This document shows, piece after piece, positions 1-28,103 of a DNA stretch of 64,000 nucleotides. The position numbers and the translations under genes are program-made. The stretch is taken from the NCBI GenBank assembly GCA_026018925.1, contig JAKSZU010000002.1, positions 154,062,540 to 154,126,539 of the forward strand, in the 5' to 3' direction. How positions within the stretch are numbered: the first letter of the stretch is position 1; the number at the start of each line of letters is the position of its first letter. Under the pieces are notes generated by a model, which made no database searches, was not told where the DNA came from, and was given only the letters and a program-made list of their open reading frames with translations. This stretch comes from Tupaia tana (Eukaryota; Chordata; Mammalia; Scandentia; Tupaiidae).

Positions 1-376
1 CATGATAATGGTTTCCTGTGGGAGGGACACTAGGAAGGGAGGACAGGATAAGTAAGAGATGGTGGGGCGTTCCACGGGACCCACTGTTTCGGACTTTTCT
101 AAATAAAAAAAAAATGTGCCACTAGAGTATTCATTGTTAATTCTGGGAAGCGGAAACCAGGAACTACTTACACAATTCTTTGTACTTTTAATTATTTTAA
201 AGTTTTTCCCAAAAAATTTAACAAATAGAACGTGGTAGGGACTTTACATTTCATAGACCGTTTAATTGTGTATTTACTGAGAAGCTTGCAACATTTTCAT
301 ATTTTTAGAAATTCAACAAGTTCACAAAGTTCATACACATACAAATTAGACAAAACATCCTCCTGCTATCTCTTTA
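1..376. other. Intergenic, no gene seen
   Basis: AATAAA at 102-107 could be a gene end (PDLIM3 is expected on this side), but nothing recognisable supports it. Confidence 0.4.
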
Positions 377-619
377 TTTATTTTTAAATTCTTGAGATTT
401 TTGTTATAGGGCATATGCACTTGCCAGAGAGACAGAAAACAAGAAATCACGCCTCGGGAGGATGGCCATGCCACAATTCCCTTCCATTCTCCTCTCAGGA
501 TTTTGGACACGCATGCACACACACTCAGTGTGAGTTTTAAGCCACCAGGTCTGGGACTTGAACTAGAGTCAAATACATGGGAGTCCATTGATGTAACCAT
601 TATGCCATCTGCTGGTCCC
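377..619 (-). mobile_element. tRNA-derived SINE (long type)
   Basis: Reads as the complement of the family consensus, from the A-tail side to the CTGCTGGTCCC head. 16-bp duplication CTCCTGCTATCTCTTT on both sides. Confidence 0.85.
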
Positions 620-636
620 CCTCCTGCTATCTCTTT

Positions 637-892
637 TTTGTTTGTTTATGGAGAGGTTTTTTGCTATAGGGCACGTGCACTCGACAGAGAGAGACAGAGA
701 GAAAGAAAACAAGAAATCACCCCCCGGGGGGATGGCCACACCACAATCCCTTCTCCTCTAGTCTCCTCTCAGGATCTTGGGCACGCACACACATGCGCCC
801 GGTGTGAGTTTAAGCCACCAGGTCCAGGACTCAATCCGCAGTCAACTACATGGGAGTCCAGCAACATAGCCTTTACACCATCTGCTGGTCCC
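637..892 (-). mobile_element. tRNA-derived SINE (long type), second at the same target
   Basis: Full-length copy inserted directly after the previous one; a third copy of the 16-bp target duplication follows at 893-908. Confidence 0.85.
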
Positions 893-908
893 CTCCTGCT
901 ATTTCTTT

Positions 909-1882
909 AAAATATAAACTTTTTTCTGATATTTGAGCCAGAATAATTGTTCCTTTCTCCACTGAAGTGTCAAATCTTTTTATATAAGGAAGATTCACAG
1001 GAAATATTATCAACAGTGTTTATTTACAGGATCTCACCCTAGACTCTGGGGTCCAGACCTGTCATTCACTGGGGTGAGATCCTTTACGAGGCCTCACAAC
1101 TGGTTCCCTGTTATACAGGGAAATAAACTTAGACTAGAGAGGCCAAGTCAGCAGATCACTGTTACCCACGAAATCCAGAACGGAGACAGCCTCAACAGGT
1201 TGTCATGGGTGCTGACGTTTTTAAGTGGCCATGGGTAATAAGACTTCTTTCTAAACATAAAGGTTATAAATGCAGTGAATACCCCAAAAGAACTAAGTTC
1301 ATCACTCACCTCTATTTTTTCTTTTGAGAGACACATTGTCCTATTACCACAAGCAATTGTCTATGCAGTTGTTCACATGAGGCCCGTCACAAGGGACCTC
1401 TTCTCAGGGAATGTCATTCCTATCATAGACATCTTTATTATTTAAACTCTTTTTCTTAATTTATTATAACTTTGCTAGCTTCAAAGATATTAATTACAAT
1501 AATTTTTGTACAAATAATTTTTTTATTCTGAGACTATATATATCACTTAGTTTACAAAAAAAAAGAAAAAAACTCAGTGTGATAACCAAAAGATTTGTTG
1601 ACCTAACACCTAAAATAAACCATCACCAAAGAGCTGCTTTTCTGACCGATGGCCTGATTCGGGGAGTACCTTAAAATGACAGGAAGTCCCTATAGAGATT
1701 AGTGCACTGGCTGAATTTGTGACACTGCGGCACCTTTTATCTGCTTTTTATATTCTCTATTTAATGGTGTGGCTGTCGCTGTACCTTCCCATTTAAATCC
1801 ATAAGTAATTTCTATGGAATAACCACCACTTATTTGCCACCATAATTCATGAATATTATACAGACTAATTAAAGTTATTACA
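909..1882. other. Non-repetitive intergenic DNA
   Basis: AT-rich, no SINE, no convincing exon. Confidence 0.5.
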
Positions 1883-2112
1883 GGGACCAGCAGGCATGGT
1901 GATGAAGACACTGGATCCCCATGGCCAACCACAGTTTGAGTCCTGGACTTGGCAGCTTGAAAAACATACCAGATGCAGGAGTGTGTGCACCCAAATCTTG
2001 AGAAGAGAATGGAGAAGAAGGGATTGTGGAGTGGCCATTGCCCCTGGGGAGTGATTTCTCACCTTCCCTCTCTCCGTCTCTCTAATGAGTGCACATACTC
2101 TATGACAAAAAA
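1883..2112 (+). mobile_element. tRNA-derived SINE, diverged
   Basis: Head GGGACCAGCAGGC, B box AGTTTGAGTCC and the middle block AGAATGGAGAAGAAGGGATT. Confidence 0.8.
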
Positions 2113-2150
2113 AGTTATTGCCAGAATATTACATTGTATTAATCATAGCA

Positions 2151-2198
2151 TTAAATAGTAATATATACCACTGCATAGTGGTATATATTACTATTTAA
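2151..2198. repeat. Perfect 48 bp palindrome
   Basis: Arms of 22 bp, beginning TTAAATAGTAATATATACCA, are exact reverse complements around a 4-nt loop GCAT. Confidence 0.9.
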
Positions 2199-2503
2199 TA
2201 TAGTGATATAAAACATAGTGATAATTTGTTATGGAAATTTCATTAGCATAAAAATGCAGTGTCTTGGGGCTAGTGAGTGGCATGATATTCTGCCACACAC
2301 ATTGCTGCCAGCTCCTGACTCCTCTGACACCTTCCTGGGCACACCCTGCACAGTCAGGCAGGCTGAGGCTGGAGAGGGATTCGAGCAGCAAGAACTTGTC
2401 CAGGGTGCTATCTCTCTGTCTCCAGCTTTCTGTCTCTCTCAGAGAGATGAAATAATAGAATAATTTTTTTTTTCTTGTTTTGCCAGAGGGCATGTAGTTT
2501 ATC

Positions 2504-2514
2504 ATTCTTTTTTT

Positions 2515-2554
<40 letters not shown>

Positions 2555-2757
2555 CAGAGGCTGCATGCACTCATATGGGGGAGGAAGAGGACCCCCAGAG
2601 AAGATGTTCATGCGGCAATCCCTTCTACTCATTTCTCTTTTCTTTTGGACTTTGGGCACACATGCACACGCACCGTGTTTCTTGAGCCACTTGACCCGGG
2701 ACTTGAACCGTGTTGGCCGTGGCCTCCATCCACCTTAACCATCATGCCACCGGATGG
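2504..2757 (-). mobile_element. tRNA-derived SINE with long T run
   Basis: A long poly-T (2520-2552), then 'gccagaggctgcatgcactc', ends near the head GGATGGCTCT. A truncated tail of another copy sits just upstream. Confidence 0.7.
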
Positions 2758-3428
2758 CTCTAGAGCAATAATTCAATCGATATTTTAGATGTATTCCAGA
2801 AAGTTTTTGTAACTCTCCAGAAAAAAAGTTAATTTTATTAATATTACTCATGAAGAAAGAATGTAAGTTTTCACAATTGTCATTCATTGACATTACCTAA
2901 CACACCGAAAGATAGACTGTTAAGTCTTCTAGAGACCATTTCTAGAAGGCAACAACAATATGAAAGCAAGTAAATATTGAAATTATCCTAAGGAATGTCA
3001 TTTCCATAAAAGCAAGTCACATGTTATTTATTATAATACAAACGTTTATGCATAGTAACTTTAAACTTCTGATTATGACTACTTAAAGTTTAAATTTTCA
3101 ATTATTTTATATTACTATTACAAAATAAATCACAGATACTCACTTCAACCTTTTTATTGAAAGAGCACCATTTACTGATAGGCGGGAGGATTCACTTTGA
3201 GTAGCCAACCGGTCCTTAGTAAAACCAGCAAGATCTGGTTTGCAATGCCACATCCAGCTTTTGCAAGTGGTTTACCCAAGTGCATAGGGAACTACGTGCT
3301 TTGACACATGAAAACTGCCTCGTCTGCAGGCGTTTTAGTTGTATATATCTTAATCCCTCGTTCTAAATTCATTACTGAAAAATAGACATCTTCTCTTTAA
3401 AGAAAGAATTACTGGTTTTAATTTAGCT

Positions 3429-3457
<29 letters not shown>

Positions 3458-3461
<4 letters not shown>

Positions 3462-3615
3462 TTTTTTTTTTTCTTTTAATTTGTCCAGAAAGGGACAGAG
3501 TGAGAAAGGAAGAGAGAGGGAAAGTGAGAAAGCAAGCTGCCAGATCTGGTACTTGAACCGTGGTTGGCCATGTGGGGGTCCAGTGCCCTTAACCACCACA
3601 CCACCTGCCGGCCCC
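3458..3615 (-). mobile_element. tRNA-derived SINE (short type)
   Basis: Lacks the middle block: tail, CT-rich stretch, box B complement GTACTTGAACC and head complement CCTGCCGGCCCC. Confidence 0.8.
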
Positions 3616-3628
3616 TAGATGTCTTTTT

Positions 3629-3913
3629 GTTTGTTTGTTTTTGTTTTGTTTTGTTTTATTGGAGAGGTTTCTCGCTATAGGGCGCCTGCGCTCACCAGAC
3701 AGACAGTGAGAGACATAGAGACAGAAAGCGAGAAATCACCCCCCAGGGGGGATGGCCACGCCGCAATCCCTTCTCCTCCATTCTCCTCTCGGGATCTTGG
3801 GCAACCACGCACACGCGCTCGGCGTCAGTTTAAGCAACCGGGTCCGGGACTCGAACCGCGGTCGACTACCGTGGGAGTCCAGCGACATAGCCATTATGCT
3901 AACTGCTGGTTCC
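3629..3913 (-). mobile_element. tRNA-derived SINE (long type)
   Basis: Flanked by TAGATGTCTTTTT at 3616 and 3914. Inserted exactly beside the preceding short SINE. Confidence 0.88.
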
Positions 3914-4378
3914 TAGATGTCTTTTTTTAAGGGCGTCAAACTTAAGTTTTGACAAGTTCGTCGTGGACTATTCAAATACTCAAATGCTTAAAACACTGAT
4001 GGAAGAGACTAAGCACACAAGGAAATGGTGATGAGGAAACAGAACGAGGCGTTCCTAGGTGTCCGCCCAGCGTCCCCTTTCCCCGCACAGCTTTGGTCCA
4101 GCAGATGCTGTCTTAAGGCAAAGGATGATGGAGATCAAGTCGGGTCAGCTAAGAGGAAGCGAAAGAAAACGCCCACGAGGGACTGTCCCGAGCTTGGGAG
4201 GGCACAGAAAGGGCAGGACCGTCCCGCCGCGCCGCTGTCCAGGTCAGGCTCCCACCTGGACCCCGGACCCCGGACCCCGGAACCCAGACCCCGGCGCATA
4301 CCTTCCTGCTCCTGCCCGCCCTCTCCCCACTGGCGCTGCAGGCAGAGGGTGGGAGCGAGGCGCGGCGTCCCGACCCCC

Positions 4379-4391
4379 GTTACCAAGCAAC
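4379..4391 (+). promoter_or_regulatory. X-box (RFX site), perfect consensus
   Basis: GTTACCAAGCAAC fits the RFX consensus GTNRCC-N(0-3)-RGYAAC at every position, with a one-base spacer. It lies 69 bp upstream of the CCDC110 ATG. RFX2 and RFX3 are known to drive spermatid and ciliary genes. Confidence 0.75.
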
Positions 4392-4460
4392 GGGATGCCC
4401 CGACTAGAAGCGACCGGGCAGAACGCGTGCGGGAGGCAGTTGGAGAGAGCTTGAGCAGCA

Positions 4461-21764
<17,304 letters not shown>

Positions 21765-21769
<5 letters not shown>

Positions 21770-21783
21770 ATTTTTTAAATAAA
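21765..21783 (+). terminator. CCDC110: CCDC110 poly(A) signals
   Basis: AATAAA occurs at 21765-21770, overlapping the stop codon, and at 21778-21783. The implied 3' UTR is very short. Confidence 0.6.
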
Positions 21784-21889
21784 TGTTTCAAAAACCTTTG
21801 TCCAAAAACTTCTTTTCTACACAAAATCATTTAAAATTCTTATATATGATTACAACTACTTGGTAATTGATTAGACTAGTTTTTTTTGT

Positions 21890-22146
21890 TGTTTTTTTTT
21901 GAGAGATTTTTGCTATAGGGCGCGTGCGCTCGCCAGACAGAGAGAGACATTAGAGACAGAAAGCGAGAAATCACCCCCCGGGGGGGATGGCCACGCTGCA
22001 ATCCCTTCTCCTCCATTCTCTCGGGATCTTGGGCACGCACGAACACGCGCCCAGCATGAGCTTTAAGCCACCGGGTCCAGGACGCGAACCGCGGTCGACT
22101 ACATGGGAGTCCAGCGACATCGCCATTACGCTAACTGCTGGTTCCC
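21890..22146 (-). mobile_element. tRNA-derived SINE, left arm of inverted sister pair
   Basis: TGATTAGACTAG flanks it (21868, 22147). Shares private changes with the next copy. Confidence 0.9.
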
Positions 22147-22200
22147 TGATTAGACTAGCTGGTTCCCTGATTAGACTAGTTTTGAAAATTAGTAACTGGG

Positions 22201-22466
22201 GGGACCAGCAGTTAGCGTAATGGCGATGTCGCTGGACTCCCATGTAGTCGACCGCGGTTCGCGTCCTGGACCCGGTGGCTTAAAGCTCATGCTGGGCGCG
22301 TGTTCGTGCGTGCCCAAGATCCCGAGAGAATGGAGGAGAAGGGATTGCAGCGTGGCCATCCCCCCCGGGGGGTGATTTCTCGCTTTCTGTCTCTAATGTC
22401 TCTCTCTGTCTGTCTGGCGAGCACACGCACCCTATAGCAAAAAAAAAACCTCTCCAAAAAAAAAAA
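22201..22466 (+). mobile_element. tRNA-derived SINE, right arm of inverted sister pair
   Basis: Own duplication GAAAATTAGTAACTGG at 22184 and GAAAATTAGAAATTGG at 22467. Confidence 0.9.
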
Positions 22467-22490
22467 GAAAATTAGAAATTGGAATTAGGT

Positions 22491-22730
22491 GGGCCATCCA
22501 GTGGCATGGGGGTTAAAGTAGCTGGATCCCACATGGCTGAGTGCACGGGTCAAGTCCTGGACCCAGAAGCTTATAAAACTTGCTACATGCATGTGTGTGC
22601 CCAAGCTCCAGAAGAGAAAAATGGAAAAGGGATTGAGCTGTGGCCATCCCCCATGGGGGACAAGTGTTTTCTCACTTTCCCTTCACTCTCTGTCACCCAT
22701 GAGCACATCCACCCTCTAGCAAATTAAAAA
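22491..22730 (+). mobile_element. tRNA-derived SINE, old
   Basis: GGGCCATCCAGTGGCATGGG head; middle block diverged. Confidence 0.7.
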
Positions 22731-22989
22731 CAAACAAAACATAAATTGGAATTATATATAAGTTTACTTAGTTTTTCCATGAATGAGAGTGATAGAAAGT
22801 GAAAGAGAAAGAACAACACCCCTGACACCATGATCCACCTCAGCTTCAGCCAGCCCAGATCCCAGGCTCATGTGCGGAGTGAACCGAGGGAGGTCTCTGG
22901 ACTCAGAACCTTCCTATGTGAGTATGCCTTGCAGAGGATTATATTTTACAACTCTATCACCATCCAACCCCCAAGGGTGTGGAGATTGT

Positions 22990-22991
22990 AT

Positions 22992-23028
<37 letters not shown>

Positions 23029-23070
23029 CATATACATATACATATACATATATATATATATATATATATG
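22990..23070. repeat. (CA)n-(TA)n microsatellite
   Basis: CA run passing into TATACA and TA units; polyT follows. Confidence 0.9.
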
Positions 23071-23185
23071 TTTTTTTCTTTTTTTTTTTTTTTTAGAACT
23101 TTGAAAAATCTGAGTCTTTACCCAGCTGGTAAGCCTGCCTCAGTTTCATGGATTCTAATGGAACACACTAGAAAAAAGCCAGTTT

Positions 23186-23405
23186 TGGGCTAGCTAGTGG
23201 TGTGTGGTGGTTAAGGTGGCTGGATCCCACGTGGTCCAGGATTTGAGTCCTGGACCCGATGTTTTGAAAAACACTCTGTGCACGTGTTCATGAATGCCCA
23301 ACATTCTGAAAAGAGAAATGGAGGAAACAGGATTGCAGCATGCCCACTCCCCATGGTGGATGCTTTTTCATTTTCCCTCTCTCTGGTGAATACACACCCT
23401 CTAGC
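23186..23405 (+). mobile_element. tRNA-derived SINE, old
   Basis: 'gggctagctagtggtgtgtg' head, box B ATTTGAGTCC. Confidence 0.68.
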
Positions 23406-23469
23406 AAATTTAAAAAGAAAAAAGTCAATTGTTACTCATTACAACAGCAGTTTCCAGAGTATCCGCATT

Positions 23470-23718
23470 TTGTCTTCATTGTCAGAGGATGTATGCACTT
23501 GTCAGAGAGAGACAAAGAGAGAGAGAGAGAAAGGAAAAAACCACCTGCCCACCAAATGGTCATGCCACAATCCCTTCTCCATTTCTCTATCCTGTCAGGA
23601 TTTGGGGCACAGATGCATACATGCCCAGCATTTTTTTCAAGCTGCCTGGCTGGGATTTGAACTGTGGTTGGCCATGTGGGAATCTAGCTTCCTTAACCAT
23701 TAGGCTTCAGGGCCAGCC
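23470..23718 (-). mobile_element. tRNA-derived SINE, old
   Basis: Head complement CTTCAGGGCCAGCCCC, CT-rich complement at 23505-23535. Confidence 0.7.
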
Positions 23719-23872
23719 CCAAGTATCAGCATTTCCCCATCTTTTCTACAAGCTCGAATTCCTATAGTCAACAATAGGGCCACACAGTAGAGTGGGCTGG
23801 GTTGCATTACAAGAGAGAGAGCCTGAGTTTAGGGAACCCAAATTTTCTTTAATGTGCATTAAGCATACTTAC

Positions 23873-23998
23873 CCTGTGCTCTGGATTAAAACAGTCTTTA
23901 TACGGGACAGTAAATTTGCCTTTCCTGGCTCCAGGAGACACTCTATCTTCTAAGACTGCTTTCTGTACAATTTCTTGTTCAATTTTATCCAGTGCTGC
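23873..23998 (-). other. Unassigned exon-like coding segment abutting antisense LINE-1
   Basis: On the minus strand an open stretch reads EQEIVQKAVLEDRVSPGARK then GKFTVPYKDCFNPEHR, ending at a strong donor GTAAGT (67-72 of the 23.8 kb block). Directly upstream the frame turns into LINE-1 ORF2-like SINAEAALDKI. I do not recognise the protein. It could be an exon of an unannotated gene, a captured exon or chance. Confidence 0.3.
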
Positions 23999-24346
23999 TT
24001 CTGCATTTATTGAAGTAATTATGTATTTTTTTCTCCATGAATGTGTTAACATGGTAATTACATTACTTTATAAATGTTATACTAACCTTGCATTCCTAGG
24101 GTAAATCCCATTAGATTGTACTATATTATTCTTTTCATGTATAGTCCTGGATTCATTTAATAATACTTTGTTGAAGATTCTGCTTCTATATTTAGAAAGA
24201 TATTGGTCTGTATATTATTTCTTTTAATGTCTTTGGCTTTGGTATCAAGAAAATCCTGGCCTCACAAAATGTGTTAAGAAGTGTTCCTTGCTCTATTTTC
24301 TGAAGAAATTAGTGTAGAATTGGTAGCATTAATAGTGATGGATTCT

Positions 24347-24505
24347 AGGGCCAGTGACTGGCATGGTGGTTAACCTCTGGACTCCCAGATGGCTGATGGC
24401 AGTTTGAGTCCCAGACCTGGTGGCTTGATTTCTCACTTTCCCTCTATCTTTTCCTCTCTGTCTCTGTCTCAGGTGAACACATGTGCCCTATAGCAAATTA
24501 AATAA
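24347..24505 (+). mobile_element. tRNA-derived SINE (short type), in LINE-1
   Basis: Short type; the middle block is absent. Confidence 0.75.
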
Positions 24506-24538
24506 TAATAATAAAATAAATCATTGTTTTTAAAAATT

Positions 24539-24682
24539 AGGGGCTGGCAGGTGGCTTGGGGGTTAAGGGCACTGGACTCTCACACTCTCACTGGACTGTG
24601 GTTTGAGTCCTGGACCTGGTGGCTTGCTTTCTTACTTTCCCTCTCTCTCACTCTGTCCCTCTCTGGTCAAATTAAAAGCAAG
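24539..24682 (+). mobile_element. tRNA-derived SINE (short type) with GAAA-rich tail
   Basis: Its tail passes into the (GAAA)n at 24688-24860. Confidence 0.78.
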
Positions 24683-24687
24683 TAATG

Positions 24688-24729
24688 AAGAAAGAGAAAA
24701 AGAAAGAAAAAGAAAAAGAAAGAAAAGAA

Positions 24730-24786
<57 letters not shown>

Positions 24787-24862
24787 AAAAAGAAAAGAAA
24801 GAAAAAAGAAGAAGAAAGCAAAAGAAAGAAAAAGGAAGAACAAAGAAAAAAGAAATAAAGGA
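24688..24862. repeat. (GAAA)n purine tract
   Basis: About 170 nt almost purely of A and G, on the tail of a short SINE. Confidence 0.9.
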
Positions 24863-25688
24863 GAGAAAGTTAAATATAAAAATAATTCTAAAAAAATGCA
24901 TCCTTAAGTATATAATATACTTCATCAGAGGTCCTGGACTTTTCTACATGAGGTTTTACTTTACAAAATGAATTTCATTACTAGATATAGGACTATACAG
25001 ATTTTCTATTTCATCTTGAATTAGTTTTACTAATTTGCATGTTCTCTCAAATGTACATTTGTATGTGCATTTTATATAAGTTCTCAAATGTAGTGGCATA
25101 AAGTTCTTCATAATATTCCTTATCTTTTTAATGTCCAGAGGATCTGTGGTAATAGACCCTATTTAACTTCTGATACTGATAACTTGGTAATGTTTTTTTT
25201 TTCTTTCTCACTCTCACTAGACTTTAATAAATTTTTAAAATCAGTTTCTTGTTTTAATAATTTTTCTGGGATTTTTTATTACATTTATTTGCTTTCATAT
25301 TTTAATTATTTTCTTCCTTTTGCTTATTTTGGGCTTAATTTGTACTTTCTCTAGTTTCTTAAGGTGAAGATCAGGAAGATCAGGTAGCCTTTATTTTTCT
25401 CTACTACATCATTTGTAGCTATAACTTTCCTTTCAAGCACCATTTTCACTGCATCACACAGTTTAATATGTTTCATCTTCATTCAGTTTAAAATCTTGGT
25501 CTTGTGATTTATTCTTTGACCCAATTGACTATTTAGAAATGAGTTTAATTTCCAAATATTTAGATATTTTTAAGTATTTTTGTTAGTGATTTCTAATGTA
25601 ATTTTATTTTGATTGGAGTACGTATCCTGTATAAGCTATCTTTTTAAATTTTTTTTTCTTTTTTTCTTCTTTTTTTCTTTTTTTTTTT

Positions 25689-25935
25689 TGGAGGTTTTTG
25701 CTATAGGACTTGTGTGCTTGCCAGACAGACAGAGAGAGACATAGAGACAGCGAGAAATCACCCTCCACGGGGGATGGCCACGCCGCAATCCCTTCTCCTC
25801 CATTCTCCTCTCGGGATCTTGGGCACGCACACACACGCCCCCAGCGTGAGTTTTAAGCCACCAGGTCCGGGACACGAACTGCGGTCGACTACATGGAAGT
25901 CCAGCGACATAGCCATTACACCAACTGCTGATCCC
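25689..25935 (-). mobile_element. tRNA-derived SINE (long type), in LINE-1
   Basis: The host duplication 'agctatctttttaaatt' occurs on both sides. Confidence 0.88.
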
Positions 25936-26904
25936 AGCTATCTTTTTAAATTTGGGACTTGTTTTATTAACAAAAATATAATTTATCTAGGTTAATTGTT
26001 CATGTGAATGTGAAAAGAATGTATATTCTGCTCTTGAATGACACATTCTATGTCAACTACATGAAGGTGGTTGACAGCGTTGAACAAATCTGTATCTTTA
26101 TGAATCTTGTGTCTACTTGCTCTAGAAATTACTGAGGAGGAGCATACTTGCTTATTCCATCAGGCTTTGTTTCATGTGTTTTTGGAAGTATTATGCTGCT
26201 GCTTTAGATTCTGTTTGCTTCTTTTATATATACGTTTGTTGTGAAATGGGCTTTTGTTTTTTTCATGTGTTGTGAGGGCATACATGTTTAGCACTATTGG
26301 GTCCTGTTGGTCAAGTGATCCCTTTATTATTATTAAATGACTATTTGTAGTGATATTCCTTGTTCTAAAATCTTTGATTGGCATTAATATAGGCCTGCTA
26401 GTTGTCTTTAGTGTTTCCATGGCATATCTTTTTTTTTTTTTTTTAATTTGTAATGAAAAACAGGCTGCCCTTACACTAGAGAGTATTAGACCTAGGTTGG
26501 ACATTCACTTGGTGAGAATGTCATCATTTTAAATATCAAGACATTTAGACAAGAGGACATTTTAGGTATCTTTCTGAGGTTTAATGAGTCCAAATTGCTT
26601 TATGAAGATTCTTAGAATTATATAGACATATGTATTGGGGGATAATAGATGGTTCTCTAGCTATCTCCATGAGCTTCTAACCAGTACCCTTGATACAATG
26701 TTGGAAGCAGGTCTTCTCGATCTTTCTTCTGGTCATTCTTTATTCTATACTTGATTTCCTTTAAGTAATATCCACCTTCTTATATCCCCTGGTTTTGGTA
26801 AAATCTATAGAGTGAATAACATAACTTGAAACCATTTGAAAAGAATCATTATTTCTATAGAAAACTGGGAAGTGGTCTGGTAACAAAATGTAATCGTAAA
26901 TAGG

Positions 26905-27095
26905 TCGTTAGAAGCAGACTCAGCCACTGCTGGTTGTGCTACCTAGGAAAAGGTACTTACTTTTTCTTGCCTACATTTGTTAGGTGAAGATTAAATTATT
27001 AATAAACATAAACGTAAATATGTAATGCACATGGAATGGTACCTGGCACACAGTAAGCATTAATTAGTACTAATTAGTATTAGCTACTGATTCAT
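26905..27095 (+). mobile_element. MIR SINE fossil
   Basis: Sense MIR: 'ggtacctggcacacagtaag' followed by 'cattaattag'. Confidence 0.65.
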
Positions 27096-27189
27096 TTTTA
27101 AAATTTTAAGCCAAACATCATAATGAAAAATTCAGTTACATTTGATGAACTTATTGCCATATTTTATGAAATTCAGTTATATTTGATGA

Positions 27190-27415
27190 TGTGGCTGGTG
27201 GTTAAGGGAGGTAGATCCCATCTGGCCAACTACGCAGTTCAAATCCTAGTCCTGGAAGCTTGAAAAGCTGCGGACATTCATGTCCACAATCCCAATAAGA
27301 GAGAGACATGGAGGAGAAGGGATTGCAGCATGACCCGGCCCATTTTGGGCTGCTTGCTCTCTCCCCTGCCCCTCCTATGTCTTTCTCTGGCAAGCACACG
27401 ACCCCTTTGGCAAGT
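27190..27415 (+). mobile_element. tRNA-derived SINE, old
   Basis: Head eroded; box B AGTTCAAATCC and middle block visible. Confidence 0.65.
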
Positions 27416-27491
27416 CTTTTTTTTTTTAAATTAACAAATCACAACTTACTTACGAATTACTTGATGGATAATTATCTAGCTTTCTGAAATT

Positions 27492-27492
27492 A

Positions 27493-27545
<53 letters not shown>

Positions 27546-27575
27546 TATATATATATACACACACACACACACAAA
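27492..27575. repeat. (TA)n-(CA)n microsatellite
   Basis: Long TA run ending in CA. Confidence 0.9.
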
Positions 27576-27847
27576 TTACAGCTTAGAAAATATTTTTATT
27601 TTGGTCTTTATGATAAGTCTTCCAGATGGATAATGCAGAGGAGAAAAGAGTCTCAGGTTATGTAGTTTGGTCCTGTATTCGTCTTTGAAATTAGTAATAA
27701 GTTGAGCCCTTTCACAACAAATGTATACACAAAAGCACAAGCAGAACTAAAAAGCAGCATAATATTTCCAAAAATTACACAGCTCCTTAACCTTCTTGCC
27801 AGTTCCTATTGAAACATCTTGTTGATCTAAGTCTTTCTTAAAGTCCA

Positions 27848-28103
27848 ACCAGCAGTTAGCGTAATGGCTATGTCGCTGGACTCCCACGTAGTCAACTGCA
27901 GTTCGTGTCCCGGACCCGGTGGCTTAAAACTCACGCCGGGCGCATGTGCATGCGTGCCCAAGATCCCGAGAGGAGAATGGAGGAGAAGGGATTGCGGCGT
28001 GACCATCCCCTCTGGGGGGTGATTTCTCGCTTTCTGTCTCTATGTCTCTCTCTGTCTGGCGAGCGCACGTGCCCTATAGCGAAAACCTCTCAAAAAAAAA
28101 AAG
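27848..28103 (+). mobile_element. tRNA-derived SINE (young)
   Basis: AAAGTCCA flanks both ends; body close to consensus. Confidence 0.88.

Larger units (their letters stand above)
23998..26560 (-). mobile_element. LINE-1 ORF2 fragment, antisense, interrupted by SINEs
   Basis: The plus strand reads as the complement of the mammalian L1 reverse-transcriptase region, including TTGCATTCCTAGGGTAAATC and the 'ggtctgtatattatttcttt' and 'ggtatcaag...ctggcctcac' blocks. It is old, full of stops, and split by SINEs at 24347-24680 and 25689-25935. Confidence 0.75.

Noticed and set aside
1-120. Possible PDLIM3 3' end
   Set aside because: Only an AATAAA and synteny support it; no recognisable coding or conserved UTR sequence.
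23849-24052. A complete small gene on the minus strand
   Set aside because: No acceptor with a good pyrimidine tract and the upstream part is L1; kept only as an exon-like finding.
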